Below are positions 9,642 through 18,277 of a stretch of 38,844 nt of DNA, piece by piece. The stretch is taken from positions 1 to 38,844 of the forward strand of contig CAMAWC010000033.1 of NCBI GenBank assembly GCA_945861875.1, in the 5' to 3' direction. The translations under genes and the position numbers were made by a program. The DNA comes from Bordetella parapertussis. GTDB taxonomy: Bacteria > Pseudomonadota > Gammaproteobacteria > Burkholderiales > SG8-39. Numbering within the stretch: position 1 is the first letter of the stretch; each line of letters begins with the position of its first letter. Under the pieces are notes generated by a model, which was given only the letters and a program-made list of their open reading frames with translations, had not been told where the DNA came from and did no database searches.

Positions 9642-10531
9642 TCGAGCCTTGTTCCGGCAAGGCAGACCCAGCCGGCGTCGGTGGCGAAGGGCAGCAGTTC
9701 GAATGCCGGCCGGTAGGCGGCGATAACCTCGGCGGCCTGTGATTCGAGAATGCCCGACAGCGCGATGCGCCCGCCCGCGCGCACATGGCCGCAGAGGGCG
9801 GGGGCGAGCAACACCAGCGGATTGGCGAGAATATTGGCAATCACGATATCGGCCTGGGTTTTGAGCGCGGCGTCGGCGGTTTTGAACGTTGCCGCGACCC
9901 GGTTGCGTCCGCTATTGTATTGCGCCGTGGCAATGGCGTCGGCGTCAATATCGATTCCCACGGCCGACCCGGCGCCAAGCTTCATTGCCGCGATGGCAAG
10001 AATGCCCGAGCCGCAGCCGTAATCGAGGACATCTTCACCGCCGGAGAGCGTCGCTTCGAGCCAGAGCAGGCACAGGCGCGTCGTCGGGTGGGTGCCGGTG
10101 CCAAAAGCGAGTCCCGGATCGATATGGATGTTTATCGCTTCCGGGCGCGGTGGCTGGTGCCAGGACGGAATCACCCACAGCCGGTCCGATACCTGCACCG
10201 GCTGGAACTGCGCCTGGGTGCGGCGCACCCAGTCCTCGTCGTCTACGGTTTCGGTGCGGTAAGCCGGCGACGAGGGCAACTGTGCCGCTGCGGTCGCGCC
10301 GGCGACCAATGCGGCAACATCGCAATCGGGGCGGCACAGCACGCGCAACAGCGAACGCGTCCATTGCGCGCGGTGTTCGGAACCGGGCTCGCCAAACTGC
10401 GCCTGCTCGGCCGCGGTACCTGCGTCGGCGTCCTCCGCGCTGACCGAAAGCGCGCCGGCTTCGAGCAGTGCATCGGACAGCGTTTCGGCATGCGTCGCAT
10501 CGGTTTCGAGGATTACCGACAGCCAGGGCAT
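9638..10531 (-). CDS. prmA: ribosomal protein L11 methyltransferase PrmA
   Basis: This 297-residue protein matches PrmA across its length. It has an N-terminal L11-recognition domain (MPWLSVILETDATHAETL) and a Rossmann methyltransferase domain with AFGTGTHPTTRLCL and the SAM-binding loop VLDYGCGSGILAIAA. The NILANPL motif comes later. It trimethylates several amino groups of L11. The gene starts 25 nt after accC and overlaps the downstream DUF3426 gene by 4 nt, extending the aroQ-accB-accC transcript. Confidence 0.96.
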   Translation of the reverse strand: MPWLSVILETDATHAETLSDALLEAGALSVSAEDADAGTAAEQAQFGEPGSEHRAQWTRSLLRVLCRPDCDVAALVAGATAAAQLPSSPAYRTETVDDEDWVRRTQAQFQPVQVSDRLWVIPSWHQPPRPEAINIHIDPGLAFGTGTHPTTRLCLLWLEATLSGGEDVLDYGCGSGILAIAAMKLGAGSAVGIDIDADAIATAQYNSGRNRVAATFKTADAALKTQADIVIANILANPLVLLAPALCGHVRAGGRIALSGILESQAAEVIAAYRPAFELLPFATDAGWVCLAGTRLE

Positions 10532-10556
10532 CGCCTACGCGCCTTTCATCGGCCGT

Positions 10557-11921
10557 TTATTTCTTTTCGGCACGCTTGTGCTGCTGCGCCAGCTTTTGTT
10601 CGAGGTAATGGATGCTCGTGCCGCCCTTGATGAAGCGTGCGTCGACCAGCAGGTCGCGGTGCAGCGGCAGGTTGGTCTGGATGCCCTCGAGCGCCATTTC
10701 CGACAGGGCGATGCGCATGCGGCGGATGGCCTGGTCGCGCGTATCGCCGTAGGCGATGACCTTGCCCACCATGGAGTCATAGTGGGGCGGCACAAAATAG
10801 CCCTGGTAGACATGCGAGTCGACGCGTATGCCGGGGCCACCGGGCGGGTGGTAGGAGGTGATGCGCCCGGGTGAAGGCGTGAAGCGATAGGGGTCCTCGG
10901 CGTTGATGCGGCATTCGATGGCGTGGCCGCGGATGGTGATGTCGCGCTGGCGCATGGTGAGTTTGTTGCCGGCGGCGACAAGAATCTGCTGCTGCACCAG
11001 GTCTATGCCGGTGACCATTTCGGTGACCGGGTGCTCGACCTGGATGCGCGTGTTCATTTCGATGAAATAAAATTCGCCGTTCTCGTAGAGGAACTCAAAC
11101 GTGCCGACGCCGCGGTAATTGATGCGCTTGCACGCCTCGACGCAGCGCTCACCAACGCGCGCCCGGATTCTTTCGGTGATCTCCGGTGCCGGCGCCTCTT
11201 CAAGGACCTTCTGGTGGCGCCGTTGCATCGAGCAATCGCGCTCGCCGAGATAAACGGCGTTCTTGAAACCGTCGCACAGGACCTGGATTTCGATGTGGCG
11301 CGGATTCTCCAGGTATTTTTCCAGGTAGACCATGGGATTGCCAAAGGCCGACTGCGCCTCGGCCCGCGTCAGGTTGACCGCCGACACAAGCGCCGCCTCG
11401 GTGTGCACCACGCGCATGCCGCGCCCGCCGCCGCCGCCCGCTGCCTTGATGATCACCGGGTATTTGACGGCACGGGCTATTTTCACGATTTCGGCCGCGG
11501 TTTCCGGCAGCGCGCCTTCGGAACCGGGCACGCAGGGCACGCCGGCCTTGAGCATCGCCGCCTTGGCGCTGACCTTGTCGCCCATCAGCCGGATGTTTTC
11601 CGGGCGTGGGCCGATGAAGACAAAGCCGCTTTTCTCCACGCGCTCGGCAAAGTCGGCGTTCTCGGACAAAAATCCGTAGCCCGGATGAATCGCCTGGGCA
11701 TCGGTCACTTCGGCAGCGCTGATGATTGCCGGGACGTTGAGGTAACTGTCCTTGGAGGGCGCCGGGCCTATGCACACCGACTCGTCGGCGAGCTTGACGT
11801 ACTTGGCTTCGCGGTCGGCCTCCGAGTGCACCACCACGGTCTTGATGTCCATTTCGCGGCAGGCGCGCTGGATGCGCAGCGCGATCTCGCCGCGGTTGGC
11901 GATCAGGATTTTTTCAAACAT
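10557..11921 (-). CDS. accC: acetyl-CoA carboxylase, biotin carboxylase subunit
   Basis: This 454-residue protein is the ATP-grasp enzyme that carboxylates biotin on AccB using bicarbonate and ATP, the first step of fatty acid synthesis. Visible features are the N-terminal [16 protein letters not shown], the glycine-rich ATP lid [11 protein letters not shown], the catalytic [16 protein letters not shown], and a length matching the family. The frame is open 46 codons further upstream into accB, but the ATG at 11921 gives the canonical N-terminus and is preceded by an AAGGTGG-like binding site. The gene begins 11 nt after accB. AccA and AccD are not in this window. Confidence 0.98.
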   Translation of the reverse strand: MFEKILIANRGEIALRIQRACREMDIKTVVVHSEADREAKYVKLADESVCIGPAPSKDSYLNVPAIISAAEVTDAQAIHPGYGFLSENADFAERVEKSGFVFIGPRPENIRLMGDKVSAKAAMLKAGVPCVPGSEGALPETAAEIVKIARAVKYPVIIKAAGGGGGRGMRVVHTEAALVSAVNLTRAEAQSAFGNPMVYLEKYLENPRHIEIQVLCDGFKNAVYLGERDCSMQRRHQKVLEEAPAPEITERIRARVGERCVEACKRINYRGVGTFEFLYENGEFYFIEMNTRIQVEHPVTEMVTGIDLVQQQILVAAGNKLTMRQRDITIRGHAIECRINAEDPYRFTPSPGRITSYHPPGGPGIRVDSHVYQGYFVPPHYDSMVGKVIAYGDTRDQAIRRMRIALSEMALEGIQTNLPLHRDLLVDARFIKGGTSIHYLEQKLAQQHKRAEKK

Positions 11922-11932
11922 CGCCACCTTGG

Positions 11933-12379
11933 TCAGCCGATCACGAACAGGGGTTCGCCGTACTCCACCGGCTGGCCGTTTTCGATGAGGATGGCGGTGA
12001 TGACGCCGTCCTTGTCGGACTCGATTTCGTTCATCAGCTTCATCGCTTCGATGATGCACACGGTCTGGCCGGCCTTGACCGTATCGCCGACTTCGGCAAA
12101 GGACTTGGCGCCGGGCGAGGCCGAGCGGTAGAACGTACCGACCATGGGTGACTTGACGAGATGTCCTTGCGGCGCGGCAGGTGCCGCAGTCGCGGGCGCC
12201 ACAGCGGGGGCCTGCGGGGCTTGCGGGGCCGGCGCAGTGGGGGCATGTACATAAACCGTTTCCTGGGCGCGCGCGCCCTTGACGATTTTGACCTTTTCCT
12301 CGCCTTCGGTGATTTCGAGCTCGGCGATGCCGGACTCTTCAACCAGGTCGATCAGTTTTTTTAATTTTCGCAGATCCAT
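11933..12379 (-). CDS. accB: acetyl-CoA carboxylase biotin carboxyl carrier protein
   Basis: This 148-residue carrier has an N-terminal helix ([17 protein letters not shown]), an Ala/Pro-rich flexible linker (about residues 47-72) and a biotinyl domain with the thumb region. The biotinylation motif EAMKLM spans 111-116, with K114 modified by BirA. It shuttles carboxybiotin between AccC and the carboxyltransferase. The ribosome binding site GGAGG lies within a small predicted hairpin (GGAG-GAAA-CTCC, fwd 12381-12392) that ends one base before the ATG, which may restrict initiation. accC follows after 11 nt. Confidence 0.98.
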   Translation of the reverse strand: MDLRKLKKLIDLVEESGIAELEITEGEEKVKIVKGARAQETVYVHAPTAPAPQAPQAPAVAPATAAPAAPQGHLVKSPMVGTFYRSASPGAKSFAEVGDTVKAGQTVCIIEAMKLMNEIESDKDGVITAILIENGQPVEYGEPLFVIG

Positions 12380-12380
12380 G

Positions 12381-12392
12381 GGAGTTTCCTCC
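12381..12392 (-). promoter_or_regulatory. mini-hairpin enclosing the accB ribosome binding site
   Basis: The minus strand reads GGAG-GAAA-CTCC directly before C-ATG. It is a 4-bp stem closed by a GNRA-type tetraloop with the Shine-Dalgarno GGAG as one arm. Whether it folds in vivo is unknown. A second small hairpin (CCGGT-TTC-ACCGG, fwd 12404-12416) lies just upstream. Confidence 0.35.
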
Positions 12393-12427
12393 GGTTGGGG
12401 CGACCGGTGAAACCGGCCAGATGCACG

Positions 12428-12901
12428 CTAGGACAGCGCGAGAACGTGACGCAAGGCGGCGAAATAGCCGCTGCTGCCCAGGCCGATAATCGAGCCGGAG
12501 GCAATGGCGGAAAAGTACGAATGGTGCCTGAACGATTCGCGTGCGTGGATATTGGACAAATGTACTTCGATGAATGGAATGCCCACGGCAGACAAGGCAT
12601 CGCGCAAGGCGACGCTGGTGTGGGTATAGCCAGCCGGATTGATGATGATCCAGTCGACTTTCTGCTGCCTGGCCGCTTGCACTCGGTCTATCAGGGCGCC
12701 CTCGTGATTGCTCTGGAAAGTCTCAAGGTGGGCGCCGCCGGCGCCGGCCTCGGCGACCAGCCTGTCGTTGATGTCAGCGAGCGTCTCGCGACCGTAAATG
12801 GCCGGTTCGCGTGTGCCAAGCAGGTTGAGGTTGGGGCCGTGCAGCACGAGGATTTTTTTGCCGTCGCGACGGGTCGAGGCTTTGCTTTTGGTCTTTGCCA
12901 T
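12428..12901 (-). CDS. aroQ: type II 3-dehydroquinate dehydratase
   Basis: This 157-residue shikimate-pathway enzyme converts 3-dehydroquinate to 3-dehydroshikimate through an anti elimination. It shows the signature [17 protein letters not shown] with catalytic Y36, the [13 protein letters not shown] segment, and the active-site histidine H114 in EVHLSN. The N-terminal [14 protein letters not shown] extension of about 15 residues is longer than in most homologues and may be disordered. It precedes accB by 48 nt on the same strand; aroQ-accB-accC is a well-known proteobacterial cluster. The 83 nt upstream, to the TlpA-like gene, probably contain its own promoter, but none is clear. Confidence 0.96.
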   Translation of the reverse strand: MAKTKSKASTRRDGKKILVLHGPNLNLLGTREPAIYGRETLADINDRLVAEAGAGGAHLETFQSNHEGALIDRVQAARQQKVDWIIINPAGYTHTSVALRDALSAVGIPFIEVHLSNIHARESFRHHSYFSAIASGSIIGLGSSGYFAALRHVLALS

Positions 12902-12984
12902 AGGGCGGAGTTTGGCGCAAATAGCGGCATTTTGTCCAGTAATTCGCCGAAGATGGGCGCGAAGTTGGGTAAATCCCAGACAAA

Positions 12985-13554
12985 TCAGCGGACTAGGTCG
13001 GCGAGTTTCCGGTCCAGCTCCTGCTCCTTGATCAGGCCAAGATGGGAAAGCACGATGGCCGACCGCGAATCGAGCACGATGGTAAAGGGCAGTCCGCCGG
13101 CCTTGTTGCCCAAGCTGCGTGCCAGTTCTATGGTCTCCATGCCACCCACAACCAGGGGGTAGGCAATCTTGAACTGAGTTGCATAATCGCGTACTTTAGC
13201 AACCGAATCGACGGCGATACCGACCACTTCGACATTTTTACCGACATATTTTTCACGCAATCGCTGCAATCCGGGGATTTCCTCGCGGCATGGTTCACAC
13301 CAGGTCGCCCAGAAATTGATCACCAGGATCTTGCCGCGCCATTGGCTTAGCGCCTGGGTGTTGCCCTGCGGATCCGGCAGGCTGAGCGCAAACATCTGAC
13401 GCACCGCGCTGTTCTCGATGACATCGGTGCGGCTACCCTGATTGAAAGCGAAGTTGAGCGCGTAGCCGCCCCAGGCGGCGGCGGCCGCCACGGCGACGAG
13501 CGCGATGGCTTTCCAGGCCTTAGTCAATGCCGGCCACCAGGGCTGCGACCGCAT
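12985..13554 (-). CDS. TlpA-family thiol-disulfide oxidoreductase
   Basis: This 189-residue protein has an N-terminal hydrophobic helix (about 17-36, uncleaved anchor or signal) and a thioredoxin-like periplasmic domain of the AhpC/TSA-TlpA type. The active site is FWATWC86EPC89REE and the cis-proline segment is GGLPFT. Such proteins reduce periplasmic disulfides, for instance in cytochrome c maturation or for specific client proteins; the client is not visible here. The chosen ATG overlaps the upstream gene by 35 nt. A TTG start just at the upstream stop (near 13526) is a possible alternative. aroQ lies downstream on the same strand. Confidence 0.88.
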   Translation of the reverse strand: MRSQPWWPALTKAWKAIALVAVAAAAAWGGYALNFAFNQGSRTDVIENSAVRQMFALSLPDPQGNTQALSQWRGKILVINFWATWCEPCREEIPGLQRLREKYVGKNVEVVGIAVDSVAKVRDYATQFKIAYPLVVGGMETIELARSLGNKAGGLPFTIVLDSRSAIVLSHLGLIKEQELDRKLADLVR

Positions 13555-14143
13555 CTATCCCGGCGCGCTCCATGGTCCGGCCGGCGGCCGAGGATTTGAG
13601 GGCGCTGCGTTCGTCATTGGTGGTGAAAACGGCCAGGCTGACCGGTGTGTCTTCCCACTCCATTTGCAACACCGTGACTGCCCGCAACTGGTCGCCGGCG
13701 TAGTGGCGGTGGGCGCTGGTTTCGTAGGGAATGCTGCGGTTGAGCAGGTACAGCTCCACCGCCTTGCCGTCATCGGTGAACAGTTGCAGCTCGATGTCGG
13801 CGTAGCGTCCGGCCGTGCCCTTGAGCACCGCGCCGGTCAGGTAGGGGCGGAAAGAGGCGAGGGCCTGCATCGCCGAGAGCGCGACCTGGCGCAGGTGAAC
13901 AAGGCGTTCGCGCTGCTCTTCGCCCTGGTACAGCGACAGGTAGTTTTTGAGTTCGACCTCGATCTCGCCGTTGCCGGGCAGGACCTGGGTGTCGATTGCG
14001 CCGAGCTGGCGCGCGGCCTTGCGCTTGGCGAGGGCAAAGTCGGCAATGCCGTCCTCGGCCATCATGCGCGCCGCTACGGCGGCGATGCGTTGGCGCATTT
14101 GTTGTTGTTTTGGCCTGACCTTCACCATGCTTGTTCTTGTCAT
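13520..14143 (-). CDS. conserved protein of unknown function, nucleotidyltransferase-like
   Basis: The visible protein, about 207 residues, has a Lys/Arg/Gln-rich N-terminal helix (VKVRPKQQQMRQRIAAVAARMM) and a C-terminal half suggestive of a nucleotidyltransferase-like fold (GAVLKGTAGRYADIELQLFTDDG). I do not recognise a named function. It overlaps the TlpA-like gene by 35 nt, so the two are coupled, and it is divergent from mpl. The frame is open up to 14401, but that portion lies opposite the mpl coding start, so ATG 14143 or 14128 is more likely. Neither has a strong ribosome binding site. Confidence 0.65.
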   Translation of the reverse strand: MTRTSMVKVRPKQQQMRQRIAAVAARMMAEDGIADFALAKRKAARQLGAIDTQVLPGNGEIEVELKNYLSLYQGEEQRERLVHLRQVALSAMQALASFRPYLTGAVLKGTAGRYADIELQLFTDDGKAVELYLLNRSIPYETSAHRHYAGDQLRAVTVLQMEWEDTPVSLAVFTTNDERSALKSSAAGRTMERAGIDAVAALVAGID

Positions 14144-14326
14144 GCGCGCACCATGGGGTCGAAACAGCGGGCTTGCCCCGGTCTGCAACACCGGCGCGAA
14201 TCGTGCCGGCATGCAGTAATCACCCCGCATCATACCCAGCCGCCGGATGCCGCGGCAATGTGCTTTGCCCGCACCCTGCAACGGTACAATACGCCCCGCA
14301 CATACCGACAAAAAAGCGCCTCCTTC
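14144..14326. other. intergenic region between the divergent unknown gene and mpl
   Basis: This 183-bp spacer should hold promoters in both directions. A TACAAT -10-like hexamer lies at 14285-14290, about 37 nt before the mpl ATG, but it has only weak -35 candidates. No hairpin or repeat of note was seen. Confidence 0.4.
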
Positions 14327-15673
14327 ATGCATCTTCATATCCTTGGCATTTGCGGCACCTTCATGGGCGGCCTCGCCGTCATTGCCAAGCAACTGGGTCA
14401 TCGCGTCACCGGCTGCGACGCCAACGTCTATCCGCCCATGAGCACGCAGCTCGAAGCCCAGGGCATAGCGCTGAGCGAGGGCTTCGATACAGGGCAGCTG
14501 TCGCTACAGCCCGATCTTTGGGTGATTGGCAATGTGCTTACCCGCGGCAATCCGTTGATGGAGGCGATTCTTGACCGCGGCGATCGCTATGTTTCAGGCC
14601 CGCAGTGGCTGGCCGAGCATGCTTTGCAAGGCAAGTGGGTGCTTGCGGTGGCGGGCACCCATGGCAAGACCACTACTTCGGCGATGTTGGCGTGGATTCT
14701 CGAGTACGCCGGTCTCAAGCCCGGCTTTCTTATCGGTGGAGTGCCTGAAAACTTCGGAATTTCGGCGAAAATGACCTCATCGTTCCATTTCGTGATTGAG
14801 GCTGACGAATATGACACAGCATTTTTCGACAAGCGCTCGAAGTTTGTGCACTATCATCCAAAAACCGCAATCCTGAATAATCTCGAGTTCGATCATGCAG
14901 ACATCTTCGTCGATCTTGCTGCTATCGAGACACAATTTCACCATTTTGTGCGTACTGTGCCGCAATCCGGCCGTATTTTGGCCAATGCCAATGAGCCGGC
15001 GCTGGATCGTGTGTTGGCGCGTGGCTGTTGGTCGCAGCTGGAGCGCTTCGGTGCGGCCGGCGGCTGGAGCGCAACGGGCAGCGAGCAGCATTTTGAAGTC
15101 CTGTTCGAGGGCAAACCGCAGGGCGAGGTGCGCTGGGAACTAATGGGCGAACACAATCGCCTCAACGCGCTGGCGGCCATTGCCGCCGCGCGCCACGCCG
15201 GCGTTGCGCCGGCAACGGCGATCGCAGCGTTGGGCCGGTTTCGCAACGTCAAGCGACGCATGGAATTGCGCGGCGAGGCCGGCGGCGTTGCCGTCTATGA
15301 CGATTTCGCCCATCACCCGACCGCGATTGCCACGACGCTGGCCGGCTTGCGCCGCAAGGTTGGCGACGCGCGCATCCTCGCCGTGCTCGAACCGCGCTCC
15401 AATACCATGAAACTGGGCGTGATGAAGGCGGCACTGGCCGAGAGCCTGCGCGATGCCGACCTGGCATTCTGTTTCAGCGCCAATCTGGGCTGGGACCCGG
15501 CCGGGGCGCTCGCCGCTATGGGCGACAAGGCGAGCTGCCACGCCGATCTCGACGAAATGGTCGCCGCCATCGTCGCACTCGCGCGTCCGGGCGACCAGGT
15601 CCTGGTAATGAGCAACGGCGGATTCGGCGGCGTTCACCAAAAGCTGCTCGAGCGTCTTGCCGGCAAAAAGTGA
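14327..15673 (+). CDS. mpl: UDP-N-acetylmuramate:L-alanyl-gamma-D-glutamyl-meso-diaminopimelate ligase Mpl
   Basis: This 448-residue Mur-ligase-family enzyme reattaches recycled murein tripeptide to UDP-MurNAc. Domain 1 begins MHLHILGICGTFMGGLA, which separates Mpl from MurC. The ATP-binding loop is GTHGKTTT (110-117), followed by EADEYDTAFFDKRSKF and NNLEFDHADIF in the central domain and DDFAHHPTA in the C-terminal part. The plus-strand frame is open far upstream, but ATG 14327 gives the true N-terminus. The stretch 14750-14950 is only about 44 % GC, with codons (CCA, AAA, AAT, ACA) that the rest of the gene avoids. The gene overlaps the next by 4 nt (GTGA). Confidence 0.97.
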   Translation: MHLHILGICGTFMGGLAVIAKQLGHRVTGCDANVYPPMSTQLEAQGIALSEGFDTGQLSLQPDLWVIGNVLTRGNPLMEAILDRGDRYVSGPQWLAEHALQGKWVLAVAGTHGKTTTSAMLAWILEYAGLKPGFLIGGVPENFGISAKMTSSFHFVIEADEYDTAFFDKRSKFVHYHPKTAILNNLEFDHADIFVDLAAIETQFHHFVRTVPQSGRILANANEPALDRVLARGCWSQLERFGAAGGWSATGSEQHFEVLFEGKPQGEVRWELMGEHNRLNALAAIAAARHAGVAPATAIAALGRFRNVKRRMELRGEAGGVAVYDDFAHHPTAIATTLAGLRRKVGDARILAVLEPRSNTMKLGVMKAALAESLRDADLAFCFSANLGWDPAGALAAMGDKASCHADLDEMVAAIVALARPGDQVLVMSNGGFGGVHQKLLERLAGKK

Positions 15674-16260
15674 TTGTCTATTTGCACGGCTTTAACAGTT
15701 CGCCGCAATCGCACAAGGCGCGATTTTTCGCCGCCTGGCTGTCTGAGCGCGGACTGGCCGAGCGCTTCGCTTGCCCGGCGCTGCCGCATTTTCCGGACGA
15801 GGCGATCGCTGTGGCCGAAGCGGCGATGGGCAGCCATCGCGGAAAGGAGGTCACCTTTGTCGGCAGTTCACTTGGCGGCTTTTACGCCACCCACCTGGCC
15901 GAGAAGCATGACGCCAGGGCGGTGCTGATCAACCCGGCGGTCGACCCGCACATCGGCCTGCGCGCCTGCCTTGGCACGCAGCGCAACCTCTACAGTGGCG
16001 CCGAATATGAATTGACCGCGGCGCATCTTGACGCCTGGGCAAGGCAGTTTGTCGGGCACATCAATCCCGAGCGCTATTTGCTGCTGGTCGAGACCGGCGA
16101 TGAGGTGCTCGACTATCGCAAGGCCGTTGAAAAATACCGCGGTGCCCGCCAGGTGCTGCTCGAGGGCGGCGATCATTCGCTGGCGAGCTTCCCCGCACAC
16201 CTGCCGCTGATCGCCGAATTCGCGCAACTGGCTGCGCCGGCCCACCCGCACCGACTATAA
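15670..16260 (+). CDS. YqiA/YcfP-family alpha/beta hydrolase (esterase)
   Basis: This 196-residue protein is a compact alpha/beta hydrolase. The N-terminal strand and oxyanion region read IVYLHGFNSSPQS, the nucleophile elbow is G-S-S67-L-G, and a later GDEVLDY acid and GGDHSLASF histidine complete a likely catalytic triad. The family includes E. coli YqiA, an esterase acting on short acyl esters whose cellular substrate is unclear. It starts at GTG, whose first bases overlap the mpl stop (GTGA), implying translational coupling. A role alongside Mpl in cell-wall turnover is only a guess from context. Confidence 0.9.
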   Translation: MIVYLHGFNSSPQSHKARFFAAWLSERGLAERFACPALPHFPDEAIAVAEAAMGSHRGKEVTFVGSSLGGFYATHLAEKHDARAVLINPAVDPHIGLRACLGTQRNLYSGAEYELTAAHLDAWARQFVGHINPERYLLLVETGDEVLDYRKAVEKYRGARQVLLEGGDHSLASFPAHLPLIAEFAQLAAPAHPHRL

Positions 16261-16332
16261 TCGGCGTTCCGGCATGTAGTCGCATGTCCGCTCGTCGCGC
16301 GGCGGTATCCCCGCCCACCACCGGTTGTTCCC

Positions 16333-18207
16333 ATGAATGTCCTTTACGAAGAAAACGGCGCTTTCAAGGTCGGCGCGGTGCTCGCGGACAGCGACACCTC
16401 GCTGCAGCTTGAGGCCCCGCACGGCAAGCGCAGCAAGATCAAGGCGAACGCCGTGCTGCTGCGTTTCGAGCAACCGGCGCTGGGCGAATTCATGGCGCGC
16501 GCCGAAAGCCTCGCCGCCGACATCGACACCGGCTTTTTGTGGGAATGCTGCGGTGAAGAAGAGTTCGCTTTCGCCGACCTGGCGAAAGAATACTGCGGTC
16601 ATGCGCCCACCGCGCTCGAAGCGGCGGCAATACTGATCAAGCTGCATGCGGCGCCGGCCTATTTTTACCGCAAGGGCCGCGGGCACTACCGCGCCGCGTC
16701 GGCGGACATACTCAAATCGGCGCTTGCGGCGATAGAAAAGAAACGCCTCCAGGCGGAACAGGCGGCGCAGTGGACGGCGCAGCTCACGCGCTTTGAACTG
16801 CCCGAGGCCTTGCGGCCGTTGTTGCCCGAACTGCTGTACAAGCCCGATCGCGGCCGCATCGAAACCAAGGCATTGGAAGAGGCCTGTGCAAAAACCGGCT
16901 TGTCCACGGCAAAGTTGTTCGAGCGTTGCGGTGCGCTTGCCTCCAGCCATGATTTTCACCTCGGCCGTTTTTTGTTCGAATATTTTCCCAAGGACGGCAA
17001 GGACGGCGCCTTTGCCGGCGCGGCGGACTTCACACTGCCCGCCGACCTGCCACTGGCCGATGTGCGGGCTTTTAGCCTGGATGACGCCAGTACGACGGAA
17101 ATCGACGACGCGTTTTCATTCACGCGATTGTCCGACGGCCAGATTCGCGTTGGCATCCATATCGCCGCGCCGGCGCTGGGCATTGCGCCGGACTCGGCGC
17201 TCGGGCGCTCGGCGCGCGAGCGATTGTCCACGGCCTACATGCCCGGCCTGAAGATCACCATGCTGCCGCCGGCGGCGGTGGAGGCGTTCACGCTGGCCGA
17301 GGGCCACAGCCGACCGGCTGTCTCGCTGTACCTTGACTGCGACCCGGATAGCTTTGCCATCAACGCCGATTTCAGCCGCATCGAGTCCGTGCCGGTTGCG
17401 GCCAACCTGCGCCACCAGCAGGTGGAATCGCTAGACCATGCCTTTGCCTCGGGCGAGCCGGCGCGTGACATTCCCTTCGCCGATGAGCTGCGCTGGTTGT
17501 GGCAGTTTGCGCAAAAACTGGAGGAGCGACGCGGCAAGGCCGGCAATGCGCAGGACCGGCTCGAGTACAATTTTTACGTCGAGAACGACCGGGTTTCAAT
17601 CGAAGCGCGTCGCCGCGGGGCGCCGTTGGACAAGCTGGTGGCCGAACTGATGATCCTCGCCAACCACCACTGGGGAAAAATGCTCGACGAGCACGGCGTC
17701 GCCGCGATTTACCGGACACAAGGCGGCGGCAAGGTGCGCATGACCACGGCGGCGCTGCCGCACGAGGGCCTGGGCGTGTCGCATTACGCCTGGTCGAGTT
17801 CACCCTTGCGCCGTTATGTCGACCTGGTCAACCAGTGGCAGCTGACGGCATTGCTGTCCGGGTGCGAGCCGCCGTTTGCCGCCAACGATGCGGACATGCT
17901 CGCCGCATTGCGCGATTTCGAACTGACTTACGCCGCCTATAATGAGTTCCAGGACGGCATGGAGCATTACTGGTGCCTGCGCTGGATGCAGCAACAGCAG
18001 TTGGTCGAGATCGGCGCGGAGGTGGTGCGCGATAACCTGGTCAGATTGGGGGGCATCCCGTTCGTGACGCGGGTGCCATCGCTGCCGGAACTGCCCGCAG
18101 GCAGCAAGGTGGTGCTCGAGGTCGGTGAGATCGACCTTATCGACGCTACGGTAAAGCTGGTTTTCAAGGGGATAGCGCAGCCCGCCCAAGCTGAGACAAC
18201 AGCTTAA
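16333..18207 (+). CDS. RNase II/R-family exoribonuclease (RNB domain)
   Basis: This 624-residue protein has the RNB catalytic core, with the acidic metal-binding motif DDASTTEIDDAFSF at about 249-262 followed by VGIHIAAPA. The later SSSPLRRYVDLVNQWQL is the conserved arginine-rich segment of RNase II. The N-terminal part (residues 1-110) resembles a cold-shock-like RNA-binding region, and the short C-terminus may be an S1-like barrel. It degrades RNA 3' to 5'. The length is nearer RNase II (about 640) than RNase R (about 800). The gene starts 72 nt after the esterase gene. Confidence 0.92.
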   Translation: MNVLYEENGAFKVGAVLADSDTSLQLEAPHGKRSKIKANAVLLRFEQPALGEFMARAESLAADIDTGFLWECCGEEEFAFADLAKEYCGHAPTALEAAAILIKLHAAPAYFYRKGRGHYRAASADILKSALAAIEKKRLQAEQAAQWTAQLTRFELPEALRPLLPELLYKPDRGRIETKALEEACAKTGLSTAKLFERCGALASSHDFHLGRFLFEYFPKDGKDGAFAGAADFTLPADLPLADVRAFSLDDASTTEIDDAFSFTRLSDGQIRVGIHIAAPALGIAPDSALGRSARERLSTAYMPGLKITMLPPAAVEAFTLAEGHSRPAVSLYLDCDPDSFAINADFSRIESVPVAANLRHQQVESLDHAFASGEPARDIPFADELRWLWQFAQKLEERRGKAGNAQDRLEYNFYVENDRVSIEARRRGAPLDKLVAELMILANHHWGKMLDEHGVAAIYRTQGGGKVRMTTAALPHEGLGVSHYAWSSSPLRRYVDLVNQWQLTALLSGCEPPFAANDADMLAALRDFELTYAAYNEFQDGMEHYWCLRWMQQQQLVEIGAEVVRDNLVRLGGIPFVTRVPSLPELPAGSKVVLEVGEIDLIDATVKLVFKGIAQPAQAETTA

Positions 18208-18237
18208 AAACACGCTAGAATCACATGATTATAAGGA

Positions 18238-18277
18238 TTTAATCCCTCTTGAGCGCATTTAATCCTTCTTGAGCGCG
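18238..18277 (+). repeat. 20-bp tandem duplication at the start of the TonB-family gene
   Basis: Copy 1 (18238-18257) reads TTTAATCCCTCTTGAGCGCA. Copy 2 (18258-18277) differs only at unit positions 9 (C to T) and 20 (A to G). The only good Shine-Dalgarno, AAGGA at 18233-18237, is close to copy 1. The TTG of copy 1 (18249) opens a 7-codon frame whose TGA (18270-18272) overlaps the TTG of copy 2 (18269). Confidence 0.85.

Noticed and set aside
10923-12131. 402-codon plus-strand frame opposite accC and accB
   Set aside because: Antisense shadow of two unambiguous housekeeping genes.
18189-18206. Hairpin AAGCTG-AGACAA-CAGCTT at the end of the RNB gene as a terminator
   Set aside because: The stem is weak, it overlaps the stop codon and is followed by A residues rather than T.
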